Part shown: piece by piece, positions 18,681-26,983 of the stretch
How the letters are laid out: every line of letters starts with the position of its first letter
Position numbering within the stretch: position 1 is the stretch's first letter
Origin: Coriobacteriaceae bacterium AM100-PB1-1D-6A
GTDB taxonomy: Bacteria; Actinomycetota; Coriobacteriia; Coriobacteriales; Coriobacteriaceae
Direction: 5' to 3'
Assembly (NCBI GenBank): GCA_027660625.1
Contig: JAQDNC010000006.1
Location: 1 to 64,000, forward strand
DNA length: 64,000 nt
Made by a program: the position numbers and the translations under genes
The notes under the pieces: model-generated
Told to the model about the DNA's origin: nothing
Seen by the model: only the letters and a program-made list of their open reading frames with translations
Databases searched by the model: none

Positions 18681-19931
18681 TTAGAGAGCGGGTGGGAGGG
18701 TGTCGAGGACGGCGCGGGCGGTGTTGGCGGCGCCGTCGCGTGAGTCGATGATGTAGTCGGCCCAGGCGCGGTAGCGCGGCATGCGCTGCTCGGCGAGTTT
18801 ATCGATACCATCGCGGGCAGTGATGGGGCGTCCCTTGTGGGCGAGTTCGTCAAGCTTACGGTTGAGCATCACGATCTGGCTGTTCTGGTGCAGCAGCGGG
18901 TAGTTCTCGTCGCGCGTGACCACGCCGCCGCCGGTGGAGAGCACCAGGCCACTGCGCTTGGAGATGTCGGCTAGCGCCGCCGTCTCCTGCTCGCGGAAGG
19001 CCGCCTCGCCGCGCTCGACTATATAGTCGGCGCAGGGCATGCCCAGGCGCTCCTCGAGGGCGCGATCGAGGTCGATGTGCTCGCGGTCCGTGAGCTGGGC
19101 GATCTGCTCGCCCACGCGGGTCTTGCCCGAACCTGGCATGCCAATCAGGGCGATGTTCTGCTCGCGGTGAGACAGGCGCTCCGTTACGTCCAGGATGCGC
19201 TCGCGCGGGGTGGCTTTGCCGGTGTAGCGCTCAGCAGCCTGTGCTGCTTGTGCCACAAGCATGAGCAGGCCGCCGATGCAGGGGATGCCGCGGCGCTCGG
19301 CCTCGAGCATCAGACCCGTGCGGGCGGGGTTGTAGACAATGTCGATGACGCCCTCGAGCGCATCGAGGCCTTCGAGCGTGCAGGGAGCGTCGGGGCAGTG
19401 GGGGAACATGCCGGCAGGCGTGCAGTTGACGAGCAGCGCGGCATCGGATTGCTGCGCGATGTTACCGTAGTTGACGTCGCTCGTGCGGCCCACGGGCACC
19501 ACGACGGCGCCTAGGTCGCCGAGTACCATGCTCGCTGTAGTGCCGGCACCGCCGGTGGCGCCGAGCACGAGGGCCTTCTTACCGGCAACTTCTACGCCCA
19601 GCTCCTCGACCAGGCACCGAAAACCAAAGTAGTCGGTGTTGTCGCCGCGCAGGCGGCCATCGGGCAGGCGCGTGATGGTGTTGACGTTGCCCATGCGCTC
19701 GGCCAGCGGGCTCAGCTCGTCCAGGTATTCCATGACGGCACGCTTGTAGGGGATGGTCACGTTGGTGCCTTCCCATTCATCGCCCGTCATAAAGGCCTCG
19801 AGATCCTCGGGCTCGCGCTCAAATCGCACGTACTCAAGCCCTGCGAGCTCCTTGTAGATGGTCGGGGTGTAGCTGTGGCCCAGCACGCGACCCAGAACGC
19901 CGTAGGGGCGGGTCGCGACGGTATCGGTCAT
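18681..19931 (-). CDS. shikimate dehydrogenase-shikimate kinase fusion
   Basis: A 416-residue fusion catalysing two shikimate-pathway steps. Residues 1-250 are AroE: GHSYTP replaces the usual HSxSP substrate motif, NVTIPYK holds the catalytic lysine, GDNTDYFGF the catalytic aspartate, and GATGGAGTT the NADP loop. Residues about 258-416 are AroK: P-loop GMPGSGKT, DLDRALEERLGM, RGEAAFREQE and STGGGVV with a trailing RPI lid region. Usual pathway order is kept, as AroE makes shikimate for AroK. Its ATG directly follows the pheA stop (TAG then ATG), so translation is probably coupled. Both halves look intact. Confidence 0.94.
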   Translation of the reverse strand: MTDTVATRPYGVLGRVLGHSYTPTIYKELAGLEYVRFEREPEDLEAFMTGDEWEGTNVTIPYKRAVMEYLDELSPLAERMGNVNTITRLPDGRLRGDNTDYFGFRCLVEELGVEVAGKKALVLGATGGAGTTASMVLGDLGAVVVPVGRTSDVNYGNIAQQSDAALLVNCTPAGMFPHCPDAPCTLEGLDALEGVIDIVYNPARTGLMLEAERRGIPCIGGLLMLVAQAAQAAERYTGKATPRERILDVTERLSHREQNIALIGMPGSGKTRVGEQIAQLTDREHIDLDRALEERLGMPCADYIVERGEAAFREQETAALADISKRSGLVLSTGGGVVTRDENYPLLHQNSQIVMLNRKLDELAHKGRPITARDGIDKLAEQRMPRYRAWADYIIDSRDGAANTARAVLDTLPPAL

Positions 19932-21077
19932 CTAGAGCACCTCCGTATAGCTGCCAAAGTAGGTGAAGCTCTCGCATACGTCGTCGATTGAGTCGAGCAA
20001 GTCGTCGAGGGCCTTGCTGCCAAAGGGGCAGTCCAGGTCAAAGTAGAACATAAACTCAAAGTCGTGCCTGGGGATGGGGCGGCTCTCGAGCTTGATGAGG
20101 TTGATGTTGAGGGCGTAGAAGCGCTCGAGTACGCGATAAAGCGCGCCCAGCTCATTGGCCGTGGTGATCATGAGCGAGGTACGGTTGGCACCGGGATAGA
20201 CGCGCGGTTCGCGACTGATGACGACAAAGCGCGTGTAGTTGTTGTCCGAGTCCTGGATGTTGGGCTCCAGCACCTCGAGGCCATACAGCTCGGCACAGCT
20301 GCGCGAGGCGATGGCGGCGACGTCGGTGCGCTCGGAGTTGGCGACCATCTCGGCCGACATGGCCGTGTTTGGGTACTTGGTGGCGTGCAGGTCGTGCGCC
20401 TCGATAAAGCTGGCGCACTGCGCGATGGCCTGGCCGTGGCTGTAGACCTCGCGTATGTCCGCGAGCTTGGTGCCGGGCTTGACGAGCAAGTTGTGGTCGA
20501 TCTTGAGGCGAAGCGAGCGCACGATGTGGAAGTCGAACTGGGCGAGCAGGTCGTAGACGGCGTTGACCGATCCGGCTGTGGAGTTCTCGATGGGCAGCAC
20601 GCCAAACTCGCAGAAGCCGTCGCGCACAGCGCGCATAACGCCTTCGAAGGTCTCGAAAAACGCGATGTCGGGCACGTCGAAGAGTTTGCACGCGGCGATC
20701 TGGCTATAGGCACCTTCCACGCCCTGGCAGGCGACGCTGGCAGTCTGGGGGAAGGGCGTGTCGAAGGCTACGGCCGTGGCGTGGGCCTTTTGCGAGACGG
20801 TGATGCCCTTGAGCTCGTTGATGTAGCGCTGCTGCTCGGCCTTGCTCATGCTCATGAGGAGACGAAACAGGGCGATGGTCTGTGCCTCGTAGCGCTCAGG
20901 CGCGCGGCCGGCGAGGTTGTTGAGTTTGGAGCGCTCGCGGGCGGGGTCGAAGACGGCCTTGCCCATCTCGATTTTTGACTTTGCGACCTCGGTGGCAATG
21001 TCCATGCGCTCGACAAAGCTGTTGAGCAGGGTGGTGTCAATGCCATCGATGGCCTGGCGAATATCGGCAAGGTCCAT
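19932..21077 (-). CDS. pheA: bifunctional chorismate mutase-prephenate dehydratase
   Basis: This 381-residue enzyme takes chorismate through prephenate to phenylpyruvate for phenylalanine. Residues 1-90 are an AroQ-class chorismate mutase helix bundle (MDLADIRQAIDGIDTTLL, VFDPARERS). Residues about 105-290 are the prephenate dehydratase (GVEGAYSQIAA, FCEFGVLPIENSTAGSV, DVAAIASRSCAELYGL). The C-terminal ACT domain has NELGALYRVL and KLESRPIPR, the GALV- and ESRP-type phenylalanine-binding motifs, so feedback inhibition by phenylalanine is expected. ATG 21077 is selected: the 84 in-frame codons upstream cover the gap and aroC end and have no family likeness. GGGACC upstream is a modest ribosome site. 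Confidence 0.95.
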   Translation of the reverse strand: MDLADIRQAIDGIDTTLLNSFVERMDIATEVAKSKIEMGKAVFDPARERSKLNNLAGRAPERYEAQTIALFRLLMSMSKAEQQRYINELKGITVSQKAHATAVAFDTPFPQTASVACQGVEGAYSQIAACKLFDVPDIAFFETFEGVMRAVRDGFCEFGVLPIENSTAGSVNAVYDLLAQFDFHIVRSLRLKIDHNLLVKPGTKLADIREVYSHGQAIAQCASFIEAHDLHATKYPNTAMSAEMVANSERTDVAAIASRSCAELYGLEVLEPNIQDSDNNYTRFVVISREPRVYPGANRTSLMITTANELGALYRVLERFYALNINLIKLESRPIPRHDFEFMFYFDLDCPFGSKALDDLLDSIDDVCESFTYFGSYTEVL

Positions 21078-21130
21078 GGAGGTCCCTTTCACGTAACGGC
21101 TGAGTTGACAGGCAACCCAGGTGAGGCGGG

Positions 21131-22228
21131 TTAGAGCTGGGCGGCGTCCTCGAGGAGGGCGTCCCAGATGGCGAGGGCGGCGGCTGCTTCGGCTACGGGG
21201 ACGGCGCGCGGGACGATGCAGGGATCGTGGCGGCCATGGACCGAGAGCTCGGCATTTTCCATGGCGTCCATGTCCACGGTCTGTTGCTCGCGACCGATGG
21301 AGGGCGTCGGCTTTACGGCCATCCGCCACATGACGGGTGCGCCCGTGGAAATGCCGCCCAGGATGCCGCCGGCGTTATTGGACTCGACCGCAATCTCGCC
21401 GGTCTCGGCATCAACGCGGTACGGATCGTTGTTCTCGCTGCCGCGCATGGCGGCCACGGCAAAGCCCATGCCAAACTCCACACCCTTTACGGCGGGAATG
21501 CCAAACGCGATCTGCGCTATGCGGTTCTCGATACCGTCGAACATGGGGTCGCCGATGCCCGCAGGCAGGCCGTAGATGCCGCACTCCACAATGCCGCCGA
21601 TGCTGTCGAGCTCGTCGCGCGCGGCTAGGATCTCCTCGCGCATGCGGTCGGCTGCGGCGGCGTCAATGCAGGGCAGATCGTTCGTGAGGATCGCCTTGCG
21701 GTCGGCCTCGCGATAGGCCATATCGTCCATGGGCAGGTCGGAGATGCCACCGATCTGCGCGACGTGCGCCATGACCTTGATACCGCGGGCCTCGAGTGCC
21801 TGCAGCGCGATGCCGCCGGCGATGCACAAGGGGGCCGTTAGGCGGCCGGAGAAATGCCCGCCGCCGGCGACGTCGTGCATGTTGTGGTACTTCACGCGCG
21901 CCGGAAAGTCCGCGTGTCCCGGACGGGGCTTGCGACGCAACTCGGAGTAATCCTTGGAGCGCGTGTTGGTGTTCTCGATAATCGCTGCTATGGGTGCGCC
22001 GGTGGTGTGTCCATCGACCACGCCGGCAATGATATGCGCGGCGTCGGCCTCGTGGCGCTTGGTTGCGGTCTCGTCGCGACCGGGGGCACGACGGTCCAAA
22101 AAGGCCTGCAGCTGCTCCTGGTCAACGGCAATACCGGCAGGAATGCCGTCGAGTGAGCAGCCGATAGCGGGGGAGTGCGACTGGCCAAAGATACTCAGAT
22201 GCAAGACGTTGCCAAAGGTCGAGGACAT
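21131..22228 (-). CDS. aroC: chorismate synthase
   Basis: A 365-residue FMN-dependent enzyme converting EPSP to chorismate, the last shared step. It begins MSSTFGNVLHLSIFGQSHSPAIGCSLDGIPAG, with the family GxSHG-type site written here as GQSHS. RPGHADFPARVKYHNMHDVAGGGHFSGRLTAP is the second family signature. GMGFAVAAMRGSENND and NNAGGILGGISTG follow. The ATG at 22228 has GGAGGAA just upstream and is one base past the aroA stop. An in-frame start further out lies inside aroA. Needs reduced flavin supplied by the cell. Confidence 0.95.
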   Translation of the reverse strand: MSSTFGNVLHLSIFGQSHSPAIGCSLDGIPAGIAVDQEQLQAFLDRRAPGRDETATKRHEADAAHIIAGVVDGHTTGAPIAAIIENTNTRSKDYSELRRKPRPGHADFPARVKYHNMHDVAGGGHFSGRLTAPLCIAGGIALQALEARGIKVMAHVAQIGGISDLPMDDMAYREADRKAILTNDLPCIDAAAADRMREEILAARDELDSIGGIVECGIYGLPAGIGDPMFDGIENRIAQIAFGIPAVKGVEFGMGFAVAAMRGSENNDPYRVDAETGEIAVESNNAGGILGGISTGAPVMWRMAVKPTPSIGREQQTVDMDAMENAELSVHGRHDPCIVPRAVPVAEAAAALAIWDALLEDAAQL

Positions 22229-22229
22229 G

Positions 22230-23549
22230 CTATTCCTCCTCGAGCGTGACCTTGCCGCCCAGCAGGCGGTAGTGGTCAAAGAAATCAGGATAGGACTTGT
22301 TGACGGCCTCGGCGCCGTGGATCACGACCTCGCCAGTGGCGCGGCTCGCAGCGATGGCGGCCATCATGGCGATGCGGTGGTCGTTGTGCGAATCGACCTC
22401 GCCGCCGGTAAAGGCGTCGACACCCTTGATGATGAGGTCGTCGCCGGCAATGCGCACCTGTGCGCCCAGTGCGGTGAGCTCGCGGGTGGTGGTGGCCAGA
22501 CGGTCGGATTCCTTGATGCGCAGGCGGGCGCAGTCGCGGATGAACGTGCGGCCTTGCGCCAACGATGCCACGGCAGAGATAACGGGCACCAGGTCCGGAA
22601 TGTCGTGCGCGCTCATTTCAAAGCCGGCGAGCTTGTCGGACTGCACAGTGGCGGCGTTGGTGGAGCGCACGATGCGGGCGCCAAAGCGCGAGAGCGCGGC
22701 AAGCACGTTGCGATCACCCTGCGCGGAGCTGAGCGACACGCCCTCGACAGTGATGGGGTCGGAGCCGATGGCGCCGGCACACAGCCAAAAGGCGGCGTTG
22801 GACCAGTCGCCCTCGACAGCCACGTTGCCAGGCGTGCGGTACGAGCCGCTGCTCACGCGGAAGTTCGTGATCTCGGGTTGGCCGTCCTTGGCGGGGATAC
22901 GCTCGACGTTGACCTCGACGCCGAAGGCCTTCATGGCCTGGATGGTCAGGTTGATATAGGGGCGGCTCTCGATAAGGCCGGTCACCTGCACGCAGGAGGG
23001 CTGGGCCAGCAGCGGGGCCGCCAGCAGCAGGCCGGAGATGTACTGCGAGCTCACGTTGCCCGGCAGGATAAAGGTGCCCGGGCGCATGCGGCCGCTTGTC
23101 TTGAGCGGAAAGCCGCCCAGGCCCTGCAGGTCGCAGCCGGCGGCAATGATCTCGTCGGAGAGCGGAGAGAGGGGGCGTGCGCCCAGACGACCCTGGCCCA
23201 CAAAGGTTGCCTCTGCCCCCAGCGCGCAGGCGACGGGCAGCATAAAGCGGAGCGTGGAGCCGCTCTCGCCGCAGTCGAGCGTGCCGCCCGCAAGTGCCTT
23301 GAGCAGGCCGAACTCAATACTCTTCATGGTGGGATGGACCTGGAAGCCATCCTCGACGGTCTCGATGCGGGCGCCCAGCGACGTGAGGCAGCGCACCGTG
23401 GCCTCAATATCGGCGCAGGTGGTGTTGCAGGTCACATGCGTTTCTCCGTTGGCGAGCGCAGCGCAGATAATCAAGCGGTGCGCCATCGATTTGGATGCGA
23501 TGGCGGGGACGGTGCCCTTGAGCGGGGAGGGGGTGATGCGGGCTAGCAT
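22230..23549 (-). CDS. aroA: 3-phosphoshikimate 1-carboxyvinyltransferase (EPSP synthase)
   Basis: A 439-residue enzyme joining PEP to shikimate-3-phosphate. IASKSMAHRLIICAALA contains the catalytic lysine and substrate arginine; DCGESGSTLRFMLPVA is the second signature, and RIKESDRLATTTREL plus DHRIAMMAAIAA complete the C-terminal active site. The residue following the first glycine of the PEP loop is part of CGESGSTLRF, close to class I spacing, but glyphosate sensitivity cannot be judged by eye. The start overlaps the end of aroB by seven bases, indicating coupled translation. Confidence 0.95.
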   Translation of the reverse strand: MLARITPSPLKGTVPAIASKSMAHRLIICAALANGETHVTCNTTCADIEATVRCLTSLGARIETVEDGFQVHPTMKSIEFGLLKALAGGTLDCGESGSTLRFMLPVACALGAEATFVGQGRLGARPLSPLSDEIIAAGCDLQGLGGFPLKTSGRMRPGTFILPGNVSSQYISGLLLAAPLLAQPSCVQVTGLIESRPYINLTIQAMKAFGVEVNVERIPAKDGQPEITNFRVSSGSYRTPGNVAVEGDWSNAAFWLCAGAIGSDPITVEGVSLSSAQGDRNVLAALSRFGARIVRSTNAATVQSDKLAGFEMSAHDIPDLVPVISAVASLAQGRTFIRDCARLRIKESDRLATTTRELTALGAQVRIAGDDLIIKGVDAFTGGEVDSHNDHRIAMMAAIAASRATGEVVIHGAEAVNKSYPDFFDHYRLLGGKVTLEEE

Positions 23550-24649
23550 GCGGATGCGTCTCCCTTCTGGCCGAGGCCCTCGGCAATTAAATCATGGAAG
23601 GTGGAAAGCGGCGTGCGGTCGATGCTGCAGCGGCCAATACCGTGCGGAATCACCAGGTCGATAGTGTCACCGGCGCGTTTTTTGTCGTGCAGCGCCTCGG
23701 CAAAGATGGCGTCGGCCGAAAGCTCGCAGCGGGTTTTGAGGCCGTGGCGCGCGCAGAGTTCCTCGATGCGACCGGGCAGCTCGGCATCGCAAATGTCGTG
23801 CAGGGCCGCGGCACGCGTGATGATGCTCATGCCGATCGACACACAGTTACCGTGTCCCAGCTCAAAGTGCTCGCAGGCCTCGACAGCGTGTCCGGCGCTG
23901 TGTCCAAAGTTGAGGAGCTTGCGCTGGTTGGTCTCGCGCTCGTCGGCAACGACCACGGCGCGCTTGATGTCGATATTGCGGGCGATGATGAGTGCCACGC
24001 GAGCCACGTCCTGGTTAAGCAGCTCCAGCGTGAGCGGGGTTTTCTCCAGTTCGGCGAAAAGCTCGGGATCGGCGATTACGGCGTGCTTGACGACCTCGCC
24101 GCAGCCGTCGGCGAACTGCTCGGGCGTGAGGGTGGCGAGGCACCCCACATCGGCGATAACCACGCTCGGCTGCCAAAAGGCTCCGGCGAGATTTTTGCCG
24201 GCGGCCAGGTCGATGGCCGTCTTGCCGCCCACCGACGAGTCCACCATGGCGAGCAGGCTCGTGGGGATCTGCACAAACTTGCAGCCGCGCATGTAGGTGG
24301 CAGCCACAAAGCCGGCCACGTCGCCCACGACGCCGCCGCCGAGCGCCACGATCACGTCGGAGCGCGAAAGCTCGTGTTCGGCCACAAACTCAAGAATGGC
24401 AACGTAGGTCTCGGCGCGCTTGTGTACCTCGCCGGCCTCGAAGGTGCAAATGCTTACCTCATAGCCTGACGCCTCCAGGCTCTGCTTAACGGGCATCTGG
24501 TAGAGCGGGCCCACGTTGGTGTCCGTCACGATGACGGCGCGGGTGCCTCCGGCGGTGGCGCGAACGAGTGGCCCTGCCTGCTCCAGCAAAAACGTGCCCA
24601 CGTGTACCTGGTAGGGGCGTGCGGTGTCGATATCGATGGTAATCGCCAT
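23543..24649 (-). CDS. aroB: 3-dehydroquinate synthase
   Basis: This 368-residue NAD- and metal-dependent enzyme cyclises DAHP to 3-dehydroquinate. GGGVVGDVAGFVAATYMRG is the central nucleotide and substrate loop, followed by QIPTSLLAMVDSSVGGKTAIDLAAGKNLAG. Metal ligands are expected in EVVKHAVI, NFGHSAGHAVE and the H of HGNCVSIGM. Length and order are those of standard AroB, though the C-terminal extension ending QKGDASAC is slightly long. The ATG follows AGGACC-like sequence 36 bases after tyrA, the widest gap in the front part of the operon. Confidence 0.95.
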   Translation of the reverse strand: MAITIDIDTARPYQVHVGTFLLEQAGPLVRATAGGTRAVIVTDTNVGPLYQMPVKQSLEASGYEVSICTFEAGEVHKRAETYVAILEFVAEHELSRSDVIVALGGGVVGDVAGFVAATYMRGCKFVQIPTSLLAMVDSSVGGKTAIDLAAGKNLAGAFWQPSVVIADVGCLATLTPEQFADGCGEVVKHAVIADPELFAELEKTPLTLELLNQDVARVALIIARNIDIKRAVVVADERETNQRKLLNFGHSAGHAVEACEHFELGHGNCVSIGMSIITRAAALHDICDAELPGRIEELCARHGLKTRCELSADAIFAEALHDKKRAGDTIDLVIPHGIGRCSIDRTPLSTFHDLIAEGLGQKGDASAC

Positions 24650-24685
24650 AAGCTATGGTCCTTTCGACCTGGCGTGATAGGTGGT

Positions 24686-25600
24686 CTAGTGGGCGCTCTC
24701 GTCGTCGAGTGCGCGCTTGATGCGATCGCCCTCGGCAAGGAGATTCTCAAGATAACGCTGGTCGCGGTTCTTGAGCGCACGGCTGTAGGCGCCGAGCGAA
24801 TCGATCAGATGGTCGATCTCGAAGGCGAGAGCGTCGGCGTCGTCAATCATGAGCTCGGACCACATCTGCGGGTTGAGGTGTGCCACGCGCGTGAGGTCGC
24901 GGTAGCTACCGGCTGAAAAGCCGTGGTGGACCTGGGCGGTGGGGCTCTTTACGTAGGCGTTGGACACCACGTGTGCGAGCTGGCTCGTAAATGCGATCAC
25001 GCGGTCGTGCTCGGCGGCGGTGGTCACGCTGAACTTGCCAAACCCCAAGGGACGCACCATCTCGCGCACCTGGCCCAAGAGCTCCAGCTTAAGGGCATCG
25101 TCTACCGCAGGCGGAACGAGCACGAGCGGTGCGCCCTGGAACAAGTCGGCGCGGGAGTGCGCGTAGCCCGAGAACTGGGTGCCCGCCATGGGGTGTGCGC
25201 CCACAAAGTAAAAGCCGTGCTCTCGTGCGAGCTCAAAGGCACGCTCGCACACAATGCCCTTGACGCCCACGGTGTCGATTACCACGGGGCCCATGATGGC
25301 TTCGGTGTCGGTGGCGTCGGCGAGCGCCTGGGCGTGGGCCTCGAGCCACTCGATGCATCCTTTAGGGTAGCAGGCAAGGACGATGATGTCGCACTTGCCG
25401 AGCGTCTCGTCGTTGAGCTCGCCGGCGACGGTACCCATGCTGGCGGCCGTCATCACGTCATCGTCGGGGTCCCAGGCAAGCACGCGAACGCCCGCCTGCG
25501 CATAGCCGCGGGCAAAGCTGCCGCCGATGAGGCCCAGGCCCACGATGCCGGCGCACTTGGGTCCACCCTGGTTGACGCGTGCGTTTCTCACCGTACCCAT
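24686..25600 (-). CDS. tyrA: prephenate dehydrogenase
   Basis: A 304-residue NAD(P)-dependent enzyme that turns prephenate into 4-hydroxyphenylpyruvate for tyrosine. The Rossmann motif GIVGLGLIGGSFARGYAQAG begins near residue 18, then DTVGVKG, the prephenate-binding GAHPMAGTQFSGYAHSRADLF, and FTSQLAHVVSNAYV with the catalytic-region histidine. No ACT domain follows, so tyrosine feedback is not evident in this protein. It begins three bases after the aroF stop, and the ATG has GGAGTAAC upstream. Arogenate as substrate cannot be excluded. Confidence 0.93.
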   Translation of the reverse strand: MGTVRNARVNQGGPKCAGIVGLGLIGGSFARGYAQAGVRVLAWDPDDDVMTAASMGTVAGELNDETLGKCDIIVLACYPKGCIEWLEAHAQALADATDTEAIMGPVVIDTVGVKGIVCERAFELAREHGFYFVGAHPMAGTQFSGYAHSRADLFQGAPLVLVPPAVDDALKLELLGQVREMVRPLGFGKFSVTTAAEHDRVIAFTSQLAHVVSNAYVKSPTAQVHHGFSAGSYRDLTRVAHLNPQMWSELMIDDADALAFEIDHLIDSLGAYSRALKNRDQRYLENLLAEGDRIKRALDDESAH

Positions 25601-25603
25601 GGG

Positions 25604-26629
25604 TTACTCCTGAACGGTCTCTTGGCAGACGACCTCGCGGATGGCGCGGATGCGGCGCATGGTGTCGTCGAACTGGTCGGGGGTGAGGGCCTGAGCACCG
25701 TCGGACCAAGCGTGGCTCGGGTCGTCGTGGACTTCGATCTCCAGACCGTTGGCGCCGCAGGCAGTCGCGGCGAGCGCCATGGGCTCGACATAGCGGGTGT
25801 AGCCGGTGGCGTGGCTGGGGTCGGCGACGACGGGCAGGTGCGACAGGTGGTGCAGCACCGGCACGGCGTTGAGGTCGAAGGTGTTGCGGGTGCGGGTCTC
25901 GAAGGTGCGAATGCCGCGCTCGCACAGGATGACGTTGTCGTTGCCCTCGCTCATGATGTACTCGGCAGCCATGAGCAACTCATCGACGGTGCCGGACATG
26001 CCGCGCTTGAGCAGGACCGGGGTCTTGGTCTTGCCGACCTCCTTGAGCAGGGGGAAGTTCTGCGCGTTGCGGGCGCCGATCTGCATGACGTCGATCTTCT
26101 TGTCCAAGAAGACCTGCACGTCGCGCGGGTCCATGATCTCGGTGACGATCGGCATGTCGAGCTCGGCGGATGCCTCGCATAGCAGGTCCAGGCCGGCGGG
26201 GCCCATGCCCTGGTAGGCGTAAGGGGAGGTGCGGGGCTTGTAGGCGCCACCGCGCAGCATCGTGGCGCCGGCGGCCTTCACGCGGCGGGCGATGCGGATG
26301 AGGTTCTCGCCCTCGACGGAGCAGGGTCCGGCGATGACCTGGAACTGGTCGCCGCCGATCTTGACGCCGTGGCCGCAGTCGATGACGGAGTCCTCAGGGT
26401 GGAACTTGCGGTTGGCACGCTTAAAGGGCTCGGAGACGCGCTGCACGCGCTCGACGACATCCATGGACTCGAGCAAGAACGGGTCGATCTTGGTCGTATC
26501 GCCCACCAGGCCGATGATGGTCTCGTTCTCGCCGCGCGAGACGTCGGTCTTGAGACCCTTCTTCTCAATCCAGCTGACGATATGGCCGACGGCCTCGTCG
26601 CTGGCGCTCTGCTTTAAAATCGCAATCAT
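25604..26629 (-). CDS. aroF: 3-deoxy-7-phosphoheptulonate (DAHP) synthase
   Basis: A 341-residue enzyme that condenses PEP and erythrose-4-phosphate, the committing step of the pathway. Residues 1-70 are a ferredoxin-like regulatory domain (MIAILKQSASDEAVGHIVSWIE) of the Thermotoga-type class I-beta enzyme. The barrel has AGPCSVEGE, RGGAYKPRTSPYAYQG, LLKRGMSGT and VVADPSHATG, which carry the metal and phosphate ligands. ATG 26629 is chosen over an in-frame start 48 bases upstream; GAGGTGAGAGGC gives the ribosome site. It is the first gene of the aro operon, 34 bases downstream of a leader hairpin. The regulatory domain suggests tyrosine or phenylalanine inhibition. Confidence 0.95.
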   Translation of the reverse strand: MIAILKQSASDEAVGHIVSWIEKKGLKTDVSRGENETIIGLVGDTTKIDPFLLESMDVVERVQRVSEPFKRANRKFHPEDSVIDCGHGVKIGGDQFQVIAGPCSVEGENLIRIARRVKAAGATMLRGGAYKPRTSPYAYQGMGPAGLDLLCEASAELDMPIVTEIMDPRDVQVFLDKKIDVMQIGARNAQNFPLLKEVGKTKTPVLLKRGMSGTVDELLMAAEYIMSEGNDNVILCERGIRTFETRTRNTFDLNAVPVLHHLSHLPVVADPSHATGYTRYVEPMALAATACGANGLEIEVHDDPSHAWSDGAQALTPDQFDDTMRRIRAIREVVCQETVQE

Positions 26630-26700
26630 GGTGTGCCTCTCACCTCGATGGATAGCTCTTGCAAAAACGGCCCGCATCGCGAGCCGTTATATATGTGCAT
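26626..26700 (-). CDS. possible 24-codon leader ORF of the aro operon
   Basis: On the minus strand, ATG at 26698-26700 opens a 24-codon frame with the peptide beginning MHIYNGSRCGPF. It spans the leader hairpin, and its TGA overlaps the aroF ATG (ATGA). No Shine-Dalgarno site precedes it, and the candidate -10 (26706-26711) would start transcription almost at the ATG. Only one tyrosine and one phenylalanine codon occur, so classical aromatic attenuation is not obvious. It may be chance. Confidence 0.25.
   Translation of the reverse strand: MHIYNGSRCGPFLQELSIEVRGTP
26663..26688 (-). promoter_or_regulatory. attenuator-like terminator hairpin in the aro leader
   Basis: On the minus strand a 10-bp stem (26679-26688 with 26666-26675, one G-U pair, three-base loop) runs into TTTTT at 26663-26667. 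It sits 34 bases before the aroF start, and no minus-strand gene lies upstream for it to end. Premature termination in the operon leader is therefore likely. What controls it is not visible. Confidence 0.65.
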
Positions 26701-26705
26701 GAGAG

Positions 26706-26711
26706 TTTATA
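26706..26711 (-). promoter_or_regulatory. candidate -10 element of the aro operon
   Basis: The minus strand reads TATAAA here, 77 bases before the aroF ATG and just upstream of the leader hairpin. No convincing -35 is seen at 16-18 bases (TTAGAA lies about 20 bases away), so the call is tentative. Confidence 0.35.
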
Positions 26712-26790
26712 CTAATTGTTTCACTTTTGCGTTCTAAGGTGAGCCTCTGCGCCGTGTCTCCCACGTAATTGCAAAGCTTTTTCTATTCTT

Positions 26791-26820
26791 TTGTTAGCCC
26801 GTGGCGCACTTGGGTATAAT
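26791..26820 (+). promoter_or_regulatory. promoter of tRNA-Arg(CCG)
   Basis: TTGTTA (26791-26796) and a perfect TATAAT (26815-26820) are 18 bases apart. The tRNA begins 11 bases after the -10, as expected for a short tRNA leader. Confidence 0.75.
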
Positions 26821-26831
26821 GCCAACCGTTC

Positions 26832-26905
26832 GCCCTATTAGCTCAGGGGATTAGAGCGTCTGCCTCCGGAGCAGAAGGCCGTTGGTTCGAATCCAACATG
26901 GGGCA
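26832..26905 (+). tRNA. tRNA-Arg (anticodon CCG)
   Basis: It folds as a full cloverleaf: acceptor GCCCTAT with ATGGGGC (one T-G pair), D arm GCTC/GAGC, anticodon stem TCTGC/GCAGA with loop CTCCGGA (anticodon CCG), and T arm GTTGG/CCAAC with loop TTCGAAT. The discriminator is A, but the following bases are CCC, so the CCA tail must be added by enzyme. It reads CGG. Confidence 0.95.
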
Positions 26906-26919
26906 CCCTCGAACGTAAG

Positions 26920-26955
26920 ACCGTCCGAACCTCGCATGGTCCGGGCGGTTTTCTT
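26920..26955 (+). terminator. terminator after tRNA-Arg(CCG)
   Basis: A 12-bp stem (26920-26931 with 26938-26949, two G-T pairs) with a six-base loop is followed by TTTCTT. It starts 15 bases after the tRNA. Confidence 0.85.
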
Positions 26956-26983
26956 ATACCGACGCGACGTGATGGGACAAGGT

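Noticed and set aside
21954..23546. Plus-strand frame of 530 codons across aroA and aroC
   Set aside because: It lies opposite two well-recognised genes and shows no domain; it is a mirror frame of GC-rich coding DNA.
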